Shown here: positions 52,201 to 58,100 of the stretch, in pieces
How the letters are laid out: each line of letters begins with the position of its first letter
How positions within the stretch are numbered: the stretch's first letter is position 1
Assembly (NCBI GenBank): GCA_041941305.1
Contig: JBGTQJ010000057.1
Coordinates: forward strand, 1-63,456
From: JANSWP01 sp041941305
GTDB lineage: Bacteria > Bacteroidota > Bacteroidia > Chitinophagales > Saprospiraceae
Direction: 5' to 3'
Length of the DNA stretch: 63,456 nucleotides
The notes under the pieces: generated by a model
What the model was told of the DNA's origin: nothing
The model's input: only the letters and a program-made list of their open reading frames with translations
Databases searched by the model: none
Made by a program: the position numbers and the translations under genes

Positions 52201-54196
52201 AACAGGGGATGATGGGATAGGCAATATCAATCAATGTACAGCTGTAGTGACTGTTCTCGATTCAATTCCTCCGGAGTTGGACTGCTTGAACATAACAGCA
52301 TCTCTTGGAGTAAACAACTCCATTACCATTGCTCCTCAAATCATTGAATTATTTAGCAATGACAATTGTGGTAATGTTACCCTAAGTCTAGATAATGATA
52401 CATTTAATTGTGATGACCTAGGGCCAAATACGGTCACATTATTTGCTGAAGATAGTAGTGGAAACATGACTCCCTGTCAATCAGTTATCACTGTAACAGA
52501 AAATATTCCACCGATGGCAATTTGTCAAAATATAACTGTAGAATTGGACAATGACGGGCTTGCTACTATCACACCGGCACAAATTGACAATGGAAGTAAT
52601 GATAATTGTGGAATCATAACACTAAATATTTCAATTGATAGTTTTGACTGTGATGATATTGGAGCGAATACTATTTCCTTAATTGTGAATGATGGAAGTG
52701 GAAATTCCGCCCAATGTAATGGGCTAGTAACAATTGAAGACAATACACCTTCAATAGTAATGACACAAGACATTACTGTAGATTTGGACGGAGATGGAAT
52801 GATTGAAATAACCGCTGATATGATCCAAGCTGGTTCAACTGACAATTGTGGTATTGCCAATATTGAAATTGATATCAATGAATTCAATTGTGATGATATA
52901 GGACCAAATCAAGTAATCCTGACCCTAACAGATATTCACGGAAACATTAGTTCAGATACTGCAACAGTTACAGTGGAAGATAATGTACTTCCTATGGTCA
53001 TTACTCAAAATATTAATGTATTTCTCGATGGCAACGGAATGGTAAGCATCACTGCTCAGGATATTGATAATGGAAGTACCGATAATTGTGGCATTGATTC
53101 TATCAGTATAGATATTCAGGATTTTGACTGCTCCGATGTCGGAGACAATTTCGTAAACCTGGAAGTCACTGATGTTAATGGCAATGTAAATAATTCCATT
53201 GCCACCGTATCCGTTTTGGATACCATTCCTCCAGTAATTACATGCCCTCAGGACAATGAAATATTGACCATTGATTGTGCCAATACGATAACCTACCAAA
53301 TGCCAAATATTGATGACAATTGTGCGAATGATAATTTTGTACTCATTCAAGGGCTCCCAAGTGGCGCTCAATTCCCAGCTGGTCCAACCCTAAATACCTG
53401 GGAATACACGGACCTGGGAGGTAATTCGATTCAATGCAGTTTTACAATAACTGCTCCTGCACCAATCAATATTTCTAATGTTCAAATAGACTCTCTATTG
53501 TGCTTTGGAGATTCCACTGGACAAATATCTGTGACCGCTGAGGATGGTTTACAACCTTACGCTTATTCCTGGAACACTGGTAATGTAACTTCAAGCATTT
53601 CCGATCTTCCAGCAGGTATGTATGAAGTCACAGTAACTGATTCACTTGGCTGTGAAGTAACCGAATCCTTTGAGTTGCTGGACCCAAACATGATCGAAAT
53701 CATGGTAGATCAAATTACAAATGATACCAATATGATGAGCAAGGGTGCAATAGAAATTACGGTAATGGGTGGTGCCGGCAATTATAATTTTGATTGGTAC
53801 TTAAATAACATTTTGATTTCTCAAGATGAAGATCCGATGAATTTGGCTGCTGGCGACTATTTGGTTGAAGTAACTGACGAAAACGGTTGTATTATTAGTT
53901 CAAACATCATCACCGTTGATGGAATCAATAATGTGAATGAACCTGGATGGGCGAGCCAGTTGAGTTTGAATCCAAACCCAACAACTGGAAGATTATTCCT
54001 AAGTATTCCAAACCTTTATGCTGAGGTTCAGGTCGAAGTCTTTGATATTGTAGGGCAGAAAATCCAATTGGATATTCAAGAAATGTCTCAAAATAATTTT
54101 GAGTTAAATCTGGAAGCAGTCCCAAGTGGAGTTTATTTGGTTCAAATCAGTGCTTATGGAGATAGAATTTCCAGAAAAGTTGTTGTGGAGCGTTAA
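37202..54196 (+). CDS. 5,664-residue T9SS-secreted repeat protein
   Basis: I start at ATG 37202 (MKKLLLPLFL, signal peptide), 13 codons inside a longer frame whose extra residues look non-coding. Seen in order: a seven-bladed propeller-like region (~25-350, blade motif SLAFDG-PYVAYxD), 39 tandem ~101-residue four-cysteine repeats (~353-4290), an SprB-like repeat, 11 HYR-like ~80-residue repeats (~4463-5340), a further HYR unit, two SprB-like repeats, and a T9SS type A sorting domain (LNPNPTTGRLFL ... VEVFDIVGQKI ... GVYLVQIS). It is predicted to be an extracellular, acidic, cysteine-rich surface filament or adhesin; this role is inferred. A terminator with a 23-bp stem follows at 54270. Confidence 0.95.
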   Translation: MKKLLLPLFLSVFSFAGIAQWTQIGPTVATLSQHSTIVVDGSTPYVAYSDVLSSNKLNVKEYNGTNWVLVGSANISSGAASIPTLAFDNSGTLHVAYIDGGTNINVKEFNGSNWVSVGSANFASGTSLSMAFEGNTPYVAFSEVSGGKMSVMEFDGSSWVYFGTSAFSSSGTDYASLAFDGTQPYVGFQDFGTSGNGASVMTYTGTMWDTVGLTGFSAGSAQYISLALDGSTPYVAFKDDGNGGKATVMKYNGSSWVNEGPAGFSPGIAQYTSLAFHNGDPYVAYTDDNNSDKTRVDYYNGTSWIQLGGSLGVGFTNFSTLTIPGNTAYVVYVDGLSSNGVIAEEYTLAASMCSINASGLSNVLCNDNGTPSDPTDDYITFDLNPTGTDIGTTYTVTGATLTPSGGNYGSVTSFQTNPGTAGGGNLLLTIVDGSDPFCTFAFTVSDPGTCSPNCEITGSGINNIQCNNNGTPSDPTDDYITFDLDPTGNNLGTNYTVSGTNLTPSGGNYGAPTSFQTDPGTAGGGNISLTITDGNDSGCTLTFTLNDPGSCSTTCNISGAGLSNIQCNNNGTPSNPTDDYVTFELNPTGTNLGAGYTVSVPGINLTPSSGTYGSATLFTTDPGVAGSGSFVVTIEDNDDSSCTFSVTVNDPGSCSPNCEITSSGLANVMCNDNSTPTDPTDDYITFDLNPDGFNLGSNYTVSGTNLTPSGGNYGFTTSFQTDPGTAGAGNLSLTITDGANSGCTLTFTVIDPGTCSDQCLIANAGLSNVQCNDNSTSDDPSDDYITFELNPTGNGLMTGYTVTGNNFTPAGGNYGFSTFFLADPGSAGSGHLNLTITDDDDSNCSLAVTVTDPGSCSPDCGISSAGLTNVQCNDNGTPSDPADDYITFDLNPIGNNLGMNYTVTGANLTPSGGNYGSVTSFQTDPGTAGGGNLNLTITDGDDSGCTLSFTVTDPGTCSDECEITASGLANIQCNNNGTPSDPSDDYITFDLDPTGLNLSFTYNVTGTNLTPSNGFYGSVTSFQTDPGTAGAGNLNLTITDGSDSGCTFAFTVTDPGTCSSDCGLTSAGLSNIQCNDNGTPSNPNDDYITFDLNPTGNNLGTSYTVSGTNLTPTGGNYGSTTSFQTDPGIAGAGDLNLTITDDSDVNCTLSFTVTDPGSCSPNCEILTSGLANILCNDNGTPSNPNDDYITFELDPTGFNLGANYTVTGTSLSPTSGNYGSVTTFQTDPGTAGAGNLSLTIVDGNDSGCTFPITISDPGTCSPNCEITATGLTNIQCVDNGTPSDPSDDYITFDLNPTGFNLGASYSVSGANLNPTGGSYGFTTSFQTDPGTAGAGDLNLTLTDSDDSGCTLSFTLSDPGSCSNNCILITSGLSNILCNDNGTPSDPSDDYITFDLDPTGNNLGASYMVSGANLSPNSGNYGSATSFQTDPGTAGAGDLNLTITDDNNSSCTLAVTVTDPGTCSNACGIVSAGLSNIICNNNGTPSDPSDDYFTFDLDPTGNNLGAGYTVSGANLTPTGGNYGAAITFQTDPGTAGAGDLNLTITDDSDANCTFSFTVTDPGSCSTNCNISTSGLSNILCNDNGTPSDPADDYITFDLNPTGNNLGAGYTVSGANLTPSGGNYGGNTSFQTDPGTAGAGDLNLTITDDSDNNCTLSFTVTDPGTCSNTCGIISAGLSNIICNDNGSPDDPSDDYILFDLNPTGNNLGLSYTVSGTNVSPSIGAYGGNTTFQTDPGTAGAGDLNLTITDDSDANCTLNFTVTDPGSCSTTCSLISAGLSNILCNDNGTPSDPSDDYITFDLDPTGNNLGISYTVSGTNLTPSGGNYGGATSFQTDPGTAGAGDLNLTITDDSDGNCTLNVIVTDPGTCSNTCNLASAGLSNILCNDNGTPSDPSDDYITFELDPTGNNLGSSYTVSGAILTPSGGNYGGATSFQTDPGTAGAGDLNLTITDDSDASCTLSVTVADPGSCSTTCGLISAGLSNILCNDNGTPSDPSDDYITFELNPTGNNLGSSYTVSGANLTPSGGNYGVATSFQTDPGTAGAGDLNLTITDDSDANCTLNVTVTDPGTCSNTCGLNSAGLSNILCNDNGTPSDPTDDYITFDLDPTGNNLGASYTLSGANLSPTGGNYGGATSFQTDPGTAGAGDLNLTITDDSDANCTLSFTVSDPGSCSPTCGLVSTGLANILCNDNGTPSDPSDDYITFDLDPTGNNLGTSYTVSGANLTPSSGNYGSATSFQTDPGTAGAGNLNLIITDGDDSNCTLSFTVNDPGTCSNTCSIQNAGLNNILCNDNGTPSDPSDDYITFELDPTGFNLGASYTVSGTNLTPSGGNYGGATTFQTDPGTAGAGNLNLTITDDSDANCTLSVTVNDPGSCSTTCGLVSSGLTNILCNDNGTPSDPSDDYITFDLDPTGNNLGTSYTVTGTNLTPNGGNYGGITSFQTDPGTAGGGNLNLTIIDDSDANCTFSFSVTDPGTCSNTCGLTAAGLSNILCNDNGTPSDPSDDYITFELDPTGNNLGTSYTVSGTNLSPTGGNYGNTTTFQTDPGTAGAGDLNLTITDGDDANCTLSFTVTDPGTCSPECGLTNSGLTNIQCNDNGTPSNPTDDYITFDLNPTGNNLGTSYTVSGTNLSPSGGNYGSVTSFQTDPGTAGTGDLNLTITDDSDANCTLSFTVTDPGSCSPNCEITASGLTNIQCNDNGSPSDPSDDYITFDLDPTGFNLGASYTVSGASLSPGSGNYGGITSFQTDPGTAGAGDLNLTITDDGDSGCTFNFTVNDPGTCSPECELLSAGLSNVQCHNNGTPSDPTDDYITFDLNPSGNNLGTSYTVSGTSLLPAGGNYGVTTSFQTDPGTAGAGNLNLTITDSGDANCTFNFTVTDPGTCSPDCEIITSGLTNIQCNDNGTPSDPTDDYITFELDPTGFNLGADYSVSGTNISPAFANYGSATTFQTDPGTAGAGDLNLSVVDGNDSGCTFPFTLTDPGTCSPECGLLTSGLSNIQCNDNGTPSDPTDDYITFDLDPTGNNLGTTYNVTGINLTPSTGVYGGITSFQTDPGTAGAGNLNLTITDDSDANCTLSFSVTDPGTCSPECGLLTSGLSNIQCNDNGTPSDPTDDYITFDLDPTGNNIGNSYSVSGANLSPSGGNYGGVTSFQTDPGTAGAGDLNLTITDDSDANCTLNFTVTDPGTCSPNCIILTSGLTNIQCNDNGTPGDPTDDYITFSLDPTGFNLGASYSVSGTNITPASANYGSPTNFQTDPGTAGAGNLNLSIDDSDDSGCTLGITVNDPGTCSNNCSITSAGLSNIQCNDNGTPSDPTDDYITFDLNPTGNNVSTNYIVTGANLTPSSAPFGVVTNFQTDPGTAGAGDLNLTISDENNSACSISVTVTDPGSCSPTCGIIASGLGNVQCNDNGTPTNPNDDYITFELDPTGFNLGTTYTVTGINLTPSTGVYGGITVFQTDPGTAGAGNLNLTITDDSDANCTFSLIIIDPGSCSPICDITDAGLTNVQCNDNGTPSFPFDDYITFDLDPAGFNLGFTYLVSGANVSPNSGNYGLVTSFETTPGTAGIGNLNLTLTDDSDAACTFSFTVNDPGNCSPECEITDVNLANVQCNDNGTPSDPSDDYITFTLNPTGNNLGTGYSFSGANITPSQGNYGPLTLFQSDPGTAGAGDLNLTIIDNSDAGCTFSFTVIDPGSCSNNCEIFTSGLSNIQCNDNGTFSDPTDDYITFELDPTGLNLGNSYLVSGTNLTPSSANYGMITTFQTDPGTAGDGDLNLTITDGNNSGCTFNFTVQDPGPCSNNCEITDAGLANILCDDNQTPADPSDDIIIFDLDPTGVNLGSDYVITGGNIIPPGGFYGGVTTFQTVAGDAGMGDLELMLIDGSSSGCTFEFTVLDPGTCSNQCQIDDEGLTNIQCNNNGTPSDPSDDYITFELDPTGFNLGNNYTVSGTNFTPASGNYGASTFFQSDPGSAGAGDLTLTITDSNDANCTLTFNVSDPGSCSNSCDISASGLSNVQCNDNGTPGDDTDDYITFELDPSGINLGTSYSVSGTSLTPSGGNYGTPTTFQTDPGTAGDGDLNLTITDVNNSNCTFNFIVFDPGTCSNDCEILDSGISNVQCNDNGTPSNQNDDYITFDLEPTGNNLGSGYTVDGATVTPNGGNYGNITSFQTEPGSVGSGDFELTIIDNNNSGCTLNFTIMDPGSCSNACSLTSTGFGSLECNDNGTPYYTEDDYFSFDLNPTGSNLSPNGYEVSGTVAISPASANYFAVTNFSTDIGTVGNGNLNIVITDADDVNCNLAFTLFDPSPSPILVNTMDPDSCQGDGQITIGGLDANSGYNVIYDNLPDTNIVVGPIAANANGEITFNVPSGEYSDIRIQDIVTLCIGGSLTANLADPDAPGLTEASNDASCPNESDGSIDLTVTGGSPGYTFDWDNDGTGDNDDPEDLTDLPAGTYQVTVTDAGNCSATLSTTIDDADNTPPIALCQDITVEVDTAGVVSIIPSAIDGGSSDNCSTVSLSIDNDSFNCDSVGVNIVLLSVEDDAGNVNTCPANVTVEDNIAPNAMCSGITVEIGVTGIASITPAQINDGSTDNCGNISLSLDQSTFTCNDIGTQPVILTVDDGNGNSSDCAAPVNVEDNIFPVASCQNIIVTIGQSGIATILPTDIDGGSSDNCGLLTYQISQDTFNCDNIGVNIVILTIEDSDGNTDQCNATVTVSENINPVAICQDFAASLDADGSANILPEDINNGSSDNCEILSLSLNQDTFSCDDIGSNIVTLSVEDINGNIGECDATITIVDDFPPVAICQDITVQLNPNDTVQIVATQVNNGSEDNCDSVNLAIDLDSFDCNNVGPNNVILTVSDDNGNTESCTAVVTIIETVLPNALCQDITIMLDGTGNATIVPSDIDNGSSDNCGTVNLSLDIDSFDCDDVGINTITLTVSDISGNADTCIALVDVEKSNVPVVVCQNISVWLDQDGNASIVPEDIDGGSSDNCGAVNFFINQSTFNCNDLGTNNVILTGDDGIGNINQCTAVVTVLDSIPPELDCLNITASLGVNNSITIAPQIIELFSNDNCGNVTLSLDNDTFNCDDLGPNTVTLFAEDSSGNMTPCQSVITVTENIPPMAICQNITVELDNDGLATITPAQIDNGSNDNCGIITLNISIDSFDCDDIGANTISLIVNDGSGNSAQCNGLVTIEDNTPSIVMTQDITVDLDGDGMIEITADMIQAGSTDNCGIANIEIDINEFNCDDIGPNQVILTLTDIHGNISSDTATVTVEDNVLPMVITQNINVFLDGNGMVSITAQDIDNGSTDNCGIDSISIDIQDFDCSDVGDNFVNLEVTDVNGNVNNSIATVSVLDTIPPVITCPQDNEILTIDCANTITYQMPNIDDNCANDNFVLIQGLPSGAQFPAGPTLNTWEYTDLGGNSIQCSFTITAPAPINISNVQIDSLLCFGDSTGQISVTAEDGLQPYAYSWNTGNVTSSISDLPAGMYEVTVTDSLGCEVTESFELLDPNMIEIMVDQITNDTNMMSKGAIEITVMGGAGNYNFDWYLNNILISQDEDPMNLAAGDYLVEVTDENGCIISSNIITVDGINNVNEPGWASQLSLNPNPTTGRLFLSIPNLYAEVQVEVFDIVGQKIQLDIQEMSQNNFELNLEAVPSGVYLVQISAYGDRISRKVVVER
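38258..50079 (+). repeat. 39-copy ~303-bp tandem repeat encoding a four-cysteine domain
   Basis: Each ~101-residue unit runs CxIxxxGLSNIxCNDNG, then TPSDPSDDYITF, DLDPTGNNLG, YTVSG, NYG, FQTDPGTAGAGDLNLTITD, and ends ANCTLSFTVTDPGTCS. Four cysteines per unit suggest two disulfides. Outer units (1-5 and 31-39) differ most. Units 8-21 alternate strictly between DPGS and DPGT endings. Protein identity is high while codon choice varies. Confidence 0.92.
50588..53226 (+). repeat. Eleven HYR-like ~80-residue repeats
   Basis: Units of about 240 bp with the pattern PPVAICQDITVELD followed by G, DNGSSDNCG, LSxDxDSFDCDDIGxN and VED. The first Cys is replaced by Thr in units 10 and 11 (VMTQD, VITQN). 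One further HYR-type unit follows from 53227. Confidence 0.88.
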
Positions 54197-54269
54197 GCCA
54201 AATATGGTCATATTCGCAGTGTCTCTTTTCCTTTGCTCAAGCAAGCTCGCAGGAGACACTACTTTCAGT

Positions 54270-54319
54270 GTAATATGAAAAAAAGCCTGGTCCTTCGACC
54301 AGGCTTTTTTTCATATTAC
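54270..54319. terminator. 23-bp stem, 4-base loop terminator
   Basis: Perfect 23-bp arms (54270-54292 with 54297-54319) around CTTC, with A/T runs inside the stem that give a T-run on both strands. It closes the giant gene, 74 bp past its stop. Confidence 0.9.
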
Positions 54320-54381
54320 CTGTCCTCTTTTATGCAATTACTTTTTTCTTTTCATTTTTGCATAAAATCATCCACAAAGTC

Positions 54382-55077
54382 ATGTCCATAAAAAAACGCC
54401 TTCAACGAATTTGGGAAAACATCTATTCCCAAAACTGGTCGAATCACATTATCGAATTATTGATTGTCATTTTAGGAATTTTTATTGCCTTTCAGTTTGC
54501 AATGTGGGGAGAACGAATACAAGAAAAGAGACAATACCTGGAATTGGTAACCAGCGTGAAACTAGAAAATGAAAAGAACCTGGAAGAACTGGAAGAATTG
54601 AAAACCTATCGACACCAAACTGTAGAAAAGTCCAAATCACTTTTAGGAATTTTAAACGCACCTGAAACCGCTTCTAAAGATTCTATCAGGTATTTTATTT
54701 TTACCCTTAACCGGATTTCTACACCTGATTTACAACAACAGGCACTGGAAAACCTCATTGCTTCTACTTTTTCAGTTGCTAACATGGGCTTGAAGAATGA
54801 AGCCATTCGGCTTAAAGCATTGTATGATGAATGGTTACTATCTTCTGAAACCTTCTCATCTGAAAAATCCGAAAAATTCTTTGAGTTCCTATATGACGAC
54901 ATAGATTTTTTGAATGGGGAGATTTTGAATTACGATAGAATTTTTTCCTTGCGATTTAAAAATCAGGTTCTTGAAATTTGTGGCAGTGAAATTGAGCAAA
55001 CCCGCCTTTATGAAATGGTTGTAAAGCAATTTGATTTATTCCATAAACAAATATTAAAGGAATTGGAAAAGACATAA
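54382..55077 (+). CDS. DUF6090-like single-pass membrane protein
   Basis: The protein has one membrane helix (~25-43 from this start, IELLIVILGIFIAFQFAMWGE) followed by a charged helical region. The LGIFIAFQ-x-W-x-E-x-R pattern followed by KRQYLELVTSVKLENEKNLEEL resembles DUF6090, a Bacteroidota family of unknown function. ATG 54382 (MSIKKRLQ) is preferred to 54358. It lies alone between two terminators. Confidence 0.75.
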   Translation: MSIKKRLQRIWENIYSQNWSNHIIELLIVILGIFIAFQFAMWGERIQEKRQYLELVTSVKLENEKNLEELEELKTYRHQTVEKSKSLLGILNAPETASKDSIRYFIFTLNRISTPDLQQQALENLIASTFSVANMGLKNEAIRLKALYDEWLLSSETFSSEKSEKFFEFLYDDIDFLNGEILNYDRIFSLRFKNQVLEICGSEIEQTRLYEMVVKQFDLFHKQILKELEKT

Positions 55078-55082
55078 AAAAA

Positions 55083-55109
55083 GCTTGGAGCTTTTGATAA
55101 GCTCCAAGC
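55083..55109. terminator. Convergent terminator between the DUF6090-like and protease genes
   Basis: A perfect 11-bp stem (55083-55093 with 55099-55109) with a 5-base loop and A-rich flanks lies between the two convergent genes. Confidence 0.75.
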
Positions 55110-55136
55110 CAATAAAATATAAAGGATATAGATAAA

Positions 55137-58100
55137 TTACTTGATTACAATAAATCTATCCGTTAATCTTCCATTTTCCGAAATCAATTGTACAAAATAA
55201 TATCCCTCGGTCAATTTGCGCACATCTATATTTGTTTGCTGTAGACCAGCATCTACACTATGCTTATTATTCATAATGGTTTTCCCAGATAAATCAGTGA
55301 CAACTATTTGAATATCAGTTGCTTCCAATATCTCAAATTCAACAGTAAGGACAGCACTTGTAGGATTTGGATATAGCTTCATGTCTGAAATAGAAAACTT
55401 TGATTCAATTTCAACAGGTGAAGTCACTTCAATTTCCTGTGTTTCAGCATTATCAAAAACTGAAACTGGCAAATCCTCTGATGGGCGACTACTTGTGGTA
55501 GTACAACCGTTGATTACCACATCATCAATATAAACCCTATCTCCATTTCCAGAAGCATCTGCTCTAAAGCGCAATCTACAATTAGCAGTAAATGGTCCTG
55601 GAATAAGGACGGAAGGATCATGCCTTTCATTGTTATTGAAATCAATCGTTCTTACCCAGTCCTCAATAGTAGTATAAGTAGACCCACCATCCTGAGAAAT
55701 TTGTAACCAAAAATCTTCTACATTTTCGAAACTTATTACAATGTATGAGAAGTCAACTGTCAATTCATCATAACTGGATAAATCAAGTACATCCGTAGTC
55801 ATAACAGAAGTAGAAGTATTATCTCGTAATCGAACGCAATAAGAGCCACTATTTGCCCATGTTGCATCATTGATAGACCTCCGGCAATCTGAACCTCCAT
55901 CATTCCATATTCCCCAGCCACCTTCAAAATCTTCATCATCTATGACAACATAGGTACATCCACCACCGATCAAACTGAAGTTAGCAGTAACAGTTTTATC
56001 AGAGTCCATTGTGATTGTCTCTGGGTTATTGGAACCACTCAAATCACCACTCCAATTATCGAATTGCCAGCCAGATGCAGGTGCTGCGGTAAGAGTTACA
56101 ACAGTACCATCATCATAGAGTCCACCAGGAGGGTTCAAGGTTATCGAACCTTGTCCAGAGACATTGGTCGTTAAAGTATATTGCTGTGGTGGTATTAGAC
56201 TGAAAATGGCAGTAACGGTCTTATCCGAATCCATGGTGATCGTTTCCGGGTTATTGGAACCACTTAAATCACCACTCCAGTTATCAAATTGCCAACCCGC
56301 TGCCGGAATCGCCGTAAGAGTCACAACGGTACCGTCGTCATAGACGCCACCTGAAGGATTCAAGGTAATCGAACCTTGACCAGAGACATTGGTCGTTAAA
56401 GTATATTGCTGTGGTGGTATTAGACTGAAAATGGCAGTAACAGTCTTATCCGAGTCCATCGTGATGGTTTCCGGATTATTTGAGCCACTTAAATCGCCAC
56501 TCCAGTTATCAAATTGCCAACCAGAAGCAGGTACTGCTGTTAGGGTAACAACCGTACCATCATCATAGACTCCACCTGGAGGATTCAAGGTTATCGAACC
56601 TTGTCCTGAGACGTTCGTCGTCAAAGTATATTGTTGAGGCGGAATTAAACTGAAAGTAGCCGTAACATTCTTGTCAGCATCCATGGTGATGGTCTCCGGG
56701 TTATTGGAACCACTTAAATCGCCACTCCAGCCATCAAATTGCCAACCAGAAGCAGGTACTGCTGTCAAAGTTACTACTGTGCCATCATCATAGGTACCAC
56801 CCGGAGGATTCAAAGAAATAGATCCTTGACCAGAGACATTAGTCGTCAAAGTGTATTGAGTAGGACCTGATCCTGTACATCCCAGAATATCTACATCATC
56901 AATATAAACCCAATCTGAATTACCTGAAGCATCACATCTGAACCTTAATGTAGTGTTGGCAGTAAATGGTCCTGGAATAACCACTGAATCAAATTCTCTT
57001 ACATTATTCTGAAATTCATCATTTAAATTCCACTCTTCAACCAAAGTATAGGATGCACCTCCATCGGTAGAAATTTGTAGCCAGAAATCTTCATTGGAAT
57101 TATCCATACTATTCGTGATATAGGTAAAATCAACTTTCAATTCATCGTAGTTTGACCAATCAAAAACATCTGTAGTCATAAACGAGGAATTAGGATCATT
57201 ATCCCGTAATCTAATACAGAAAGTTCCACTATATGCATACTGAGCATCATTTGCACTCCTACGACAATCCGATCCTCCATCATTCCAGATTCCCCATCCA
57301 CTTTCAAAATCTTCTGTATCAATAGTGACATAAGTACAACCTCCACCAGTTGGGCTGAAATTGGCAGTTACATTTTTATCAGCATCCATGGTGATGGTCT
57401 CTGGATTATTGGAGCCACTCAAATCTCCACTCCAGTTGTCAAACTGCCAGCCAGAAGCGGGAACTGCCGTTAAGGTAACAACTGTGCCATCGTCATAAGT
57501 ACCACCAGGAGGGTTCAAGCTTATTGAGCCTTGTCCAGAAATATTTGTAGTAAGCGTATATTGATTTGGTGGAATCAGGCTAAAGTTGGCAGTGACTGTT
57601 TTATCTGAATCCATCGTAATGGTTTCTGGATTATTGGATCCACTTAAATCACCACTCCAATTATCAAATTGCCAGCCTGCTGCCGGAACTGCTGTCAAGG
57701 TAACTACAGTTCCGTCATCATAAGTGCCGCCTGGAGGATTCAAAGTTATAGAGCCTTGACCAGAAACATTGGTAGTAAGCGTATATTGATTAGGCGGAAT
57801 CTGACTGAAGTTCGCAGTGACTGTCTTATTGGCATCCATGGTAATGGTTTCTGGATTATTGGATCCACTTAGATCACCACTCCAGTTATCAAATTGCCAA
57901 CCTGCAGCGGGTACTGCCGTCAAAGTCACCACCGTTCCATCGTCATAGGTCCCACCAGAAGGATTCAGGGTTATTGAACCTTGTCCAGATACATTGGTTG
58001 TCAAAGTGTATTGAGCAGGAGGAGCCGAAGTGTAGCAAATTTCTAATTCCCAGCTATCTAAAGTACCCCCATCTTGTGCAAATACATCTTCAACGGTCAA

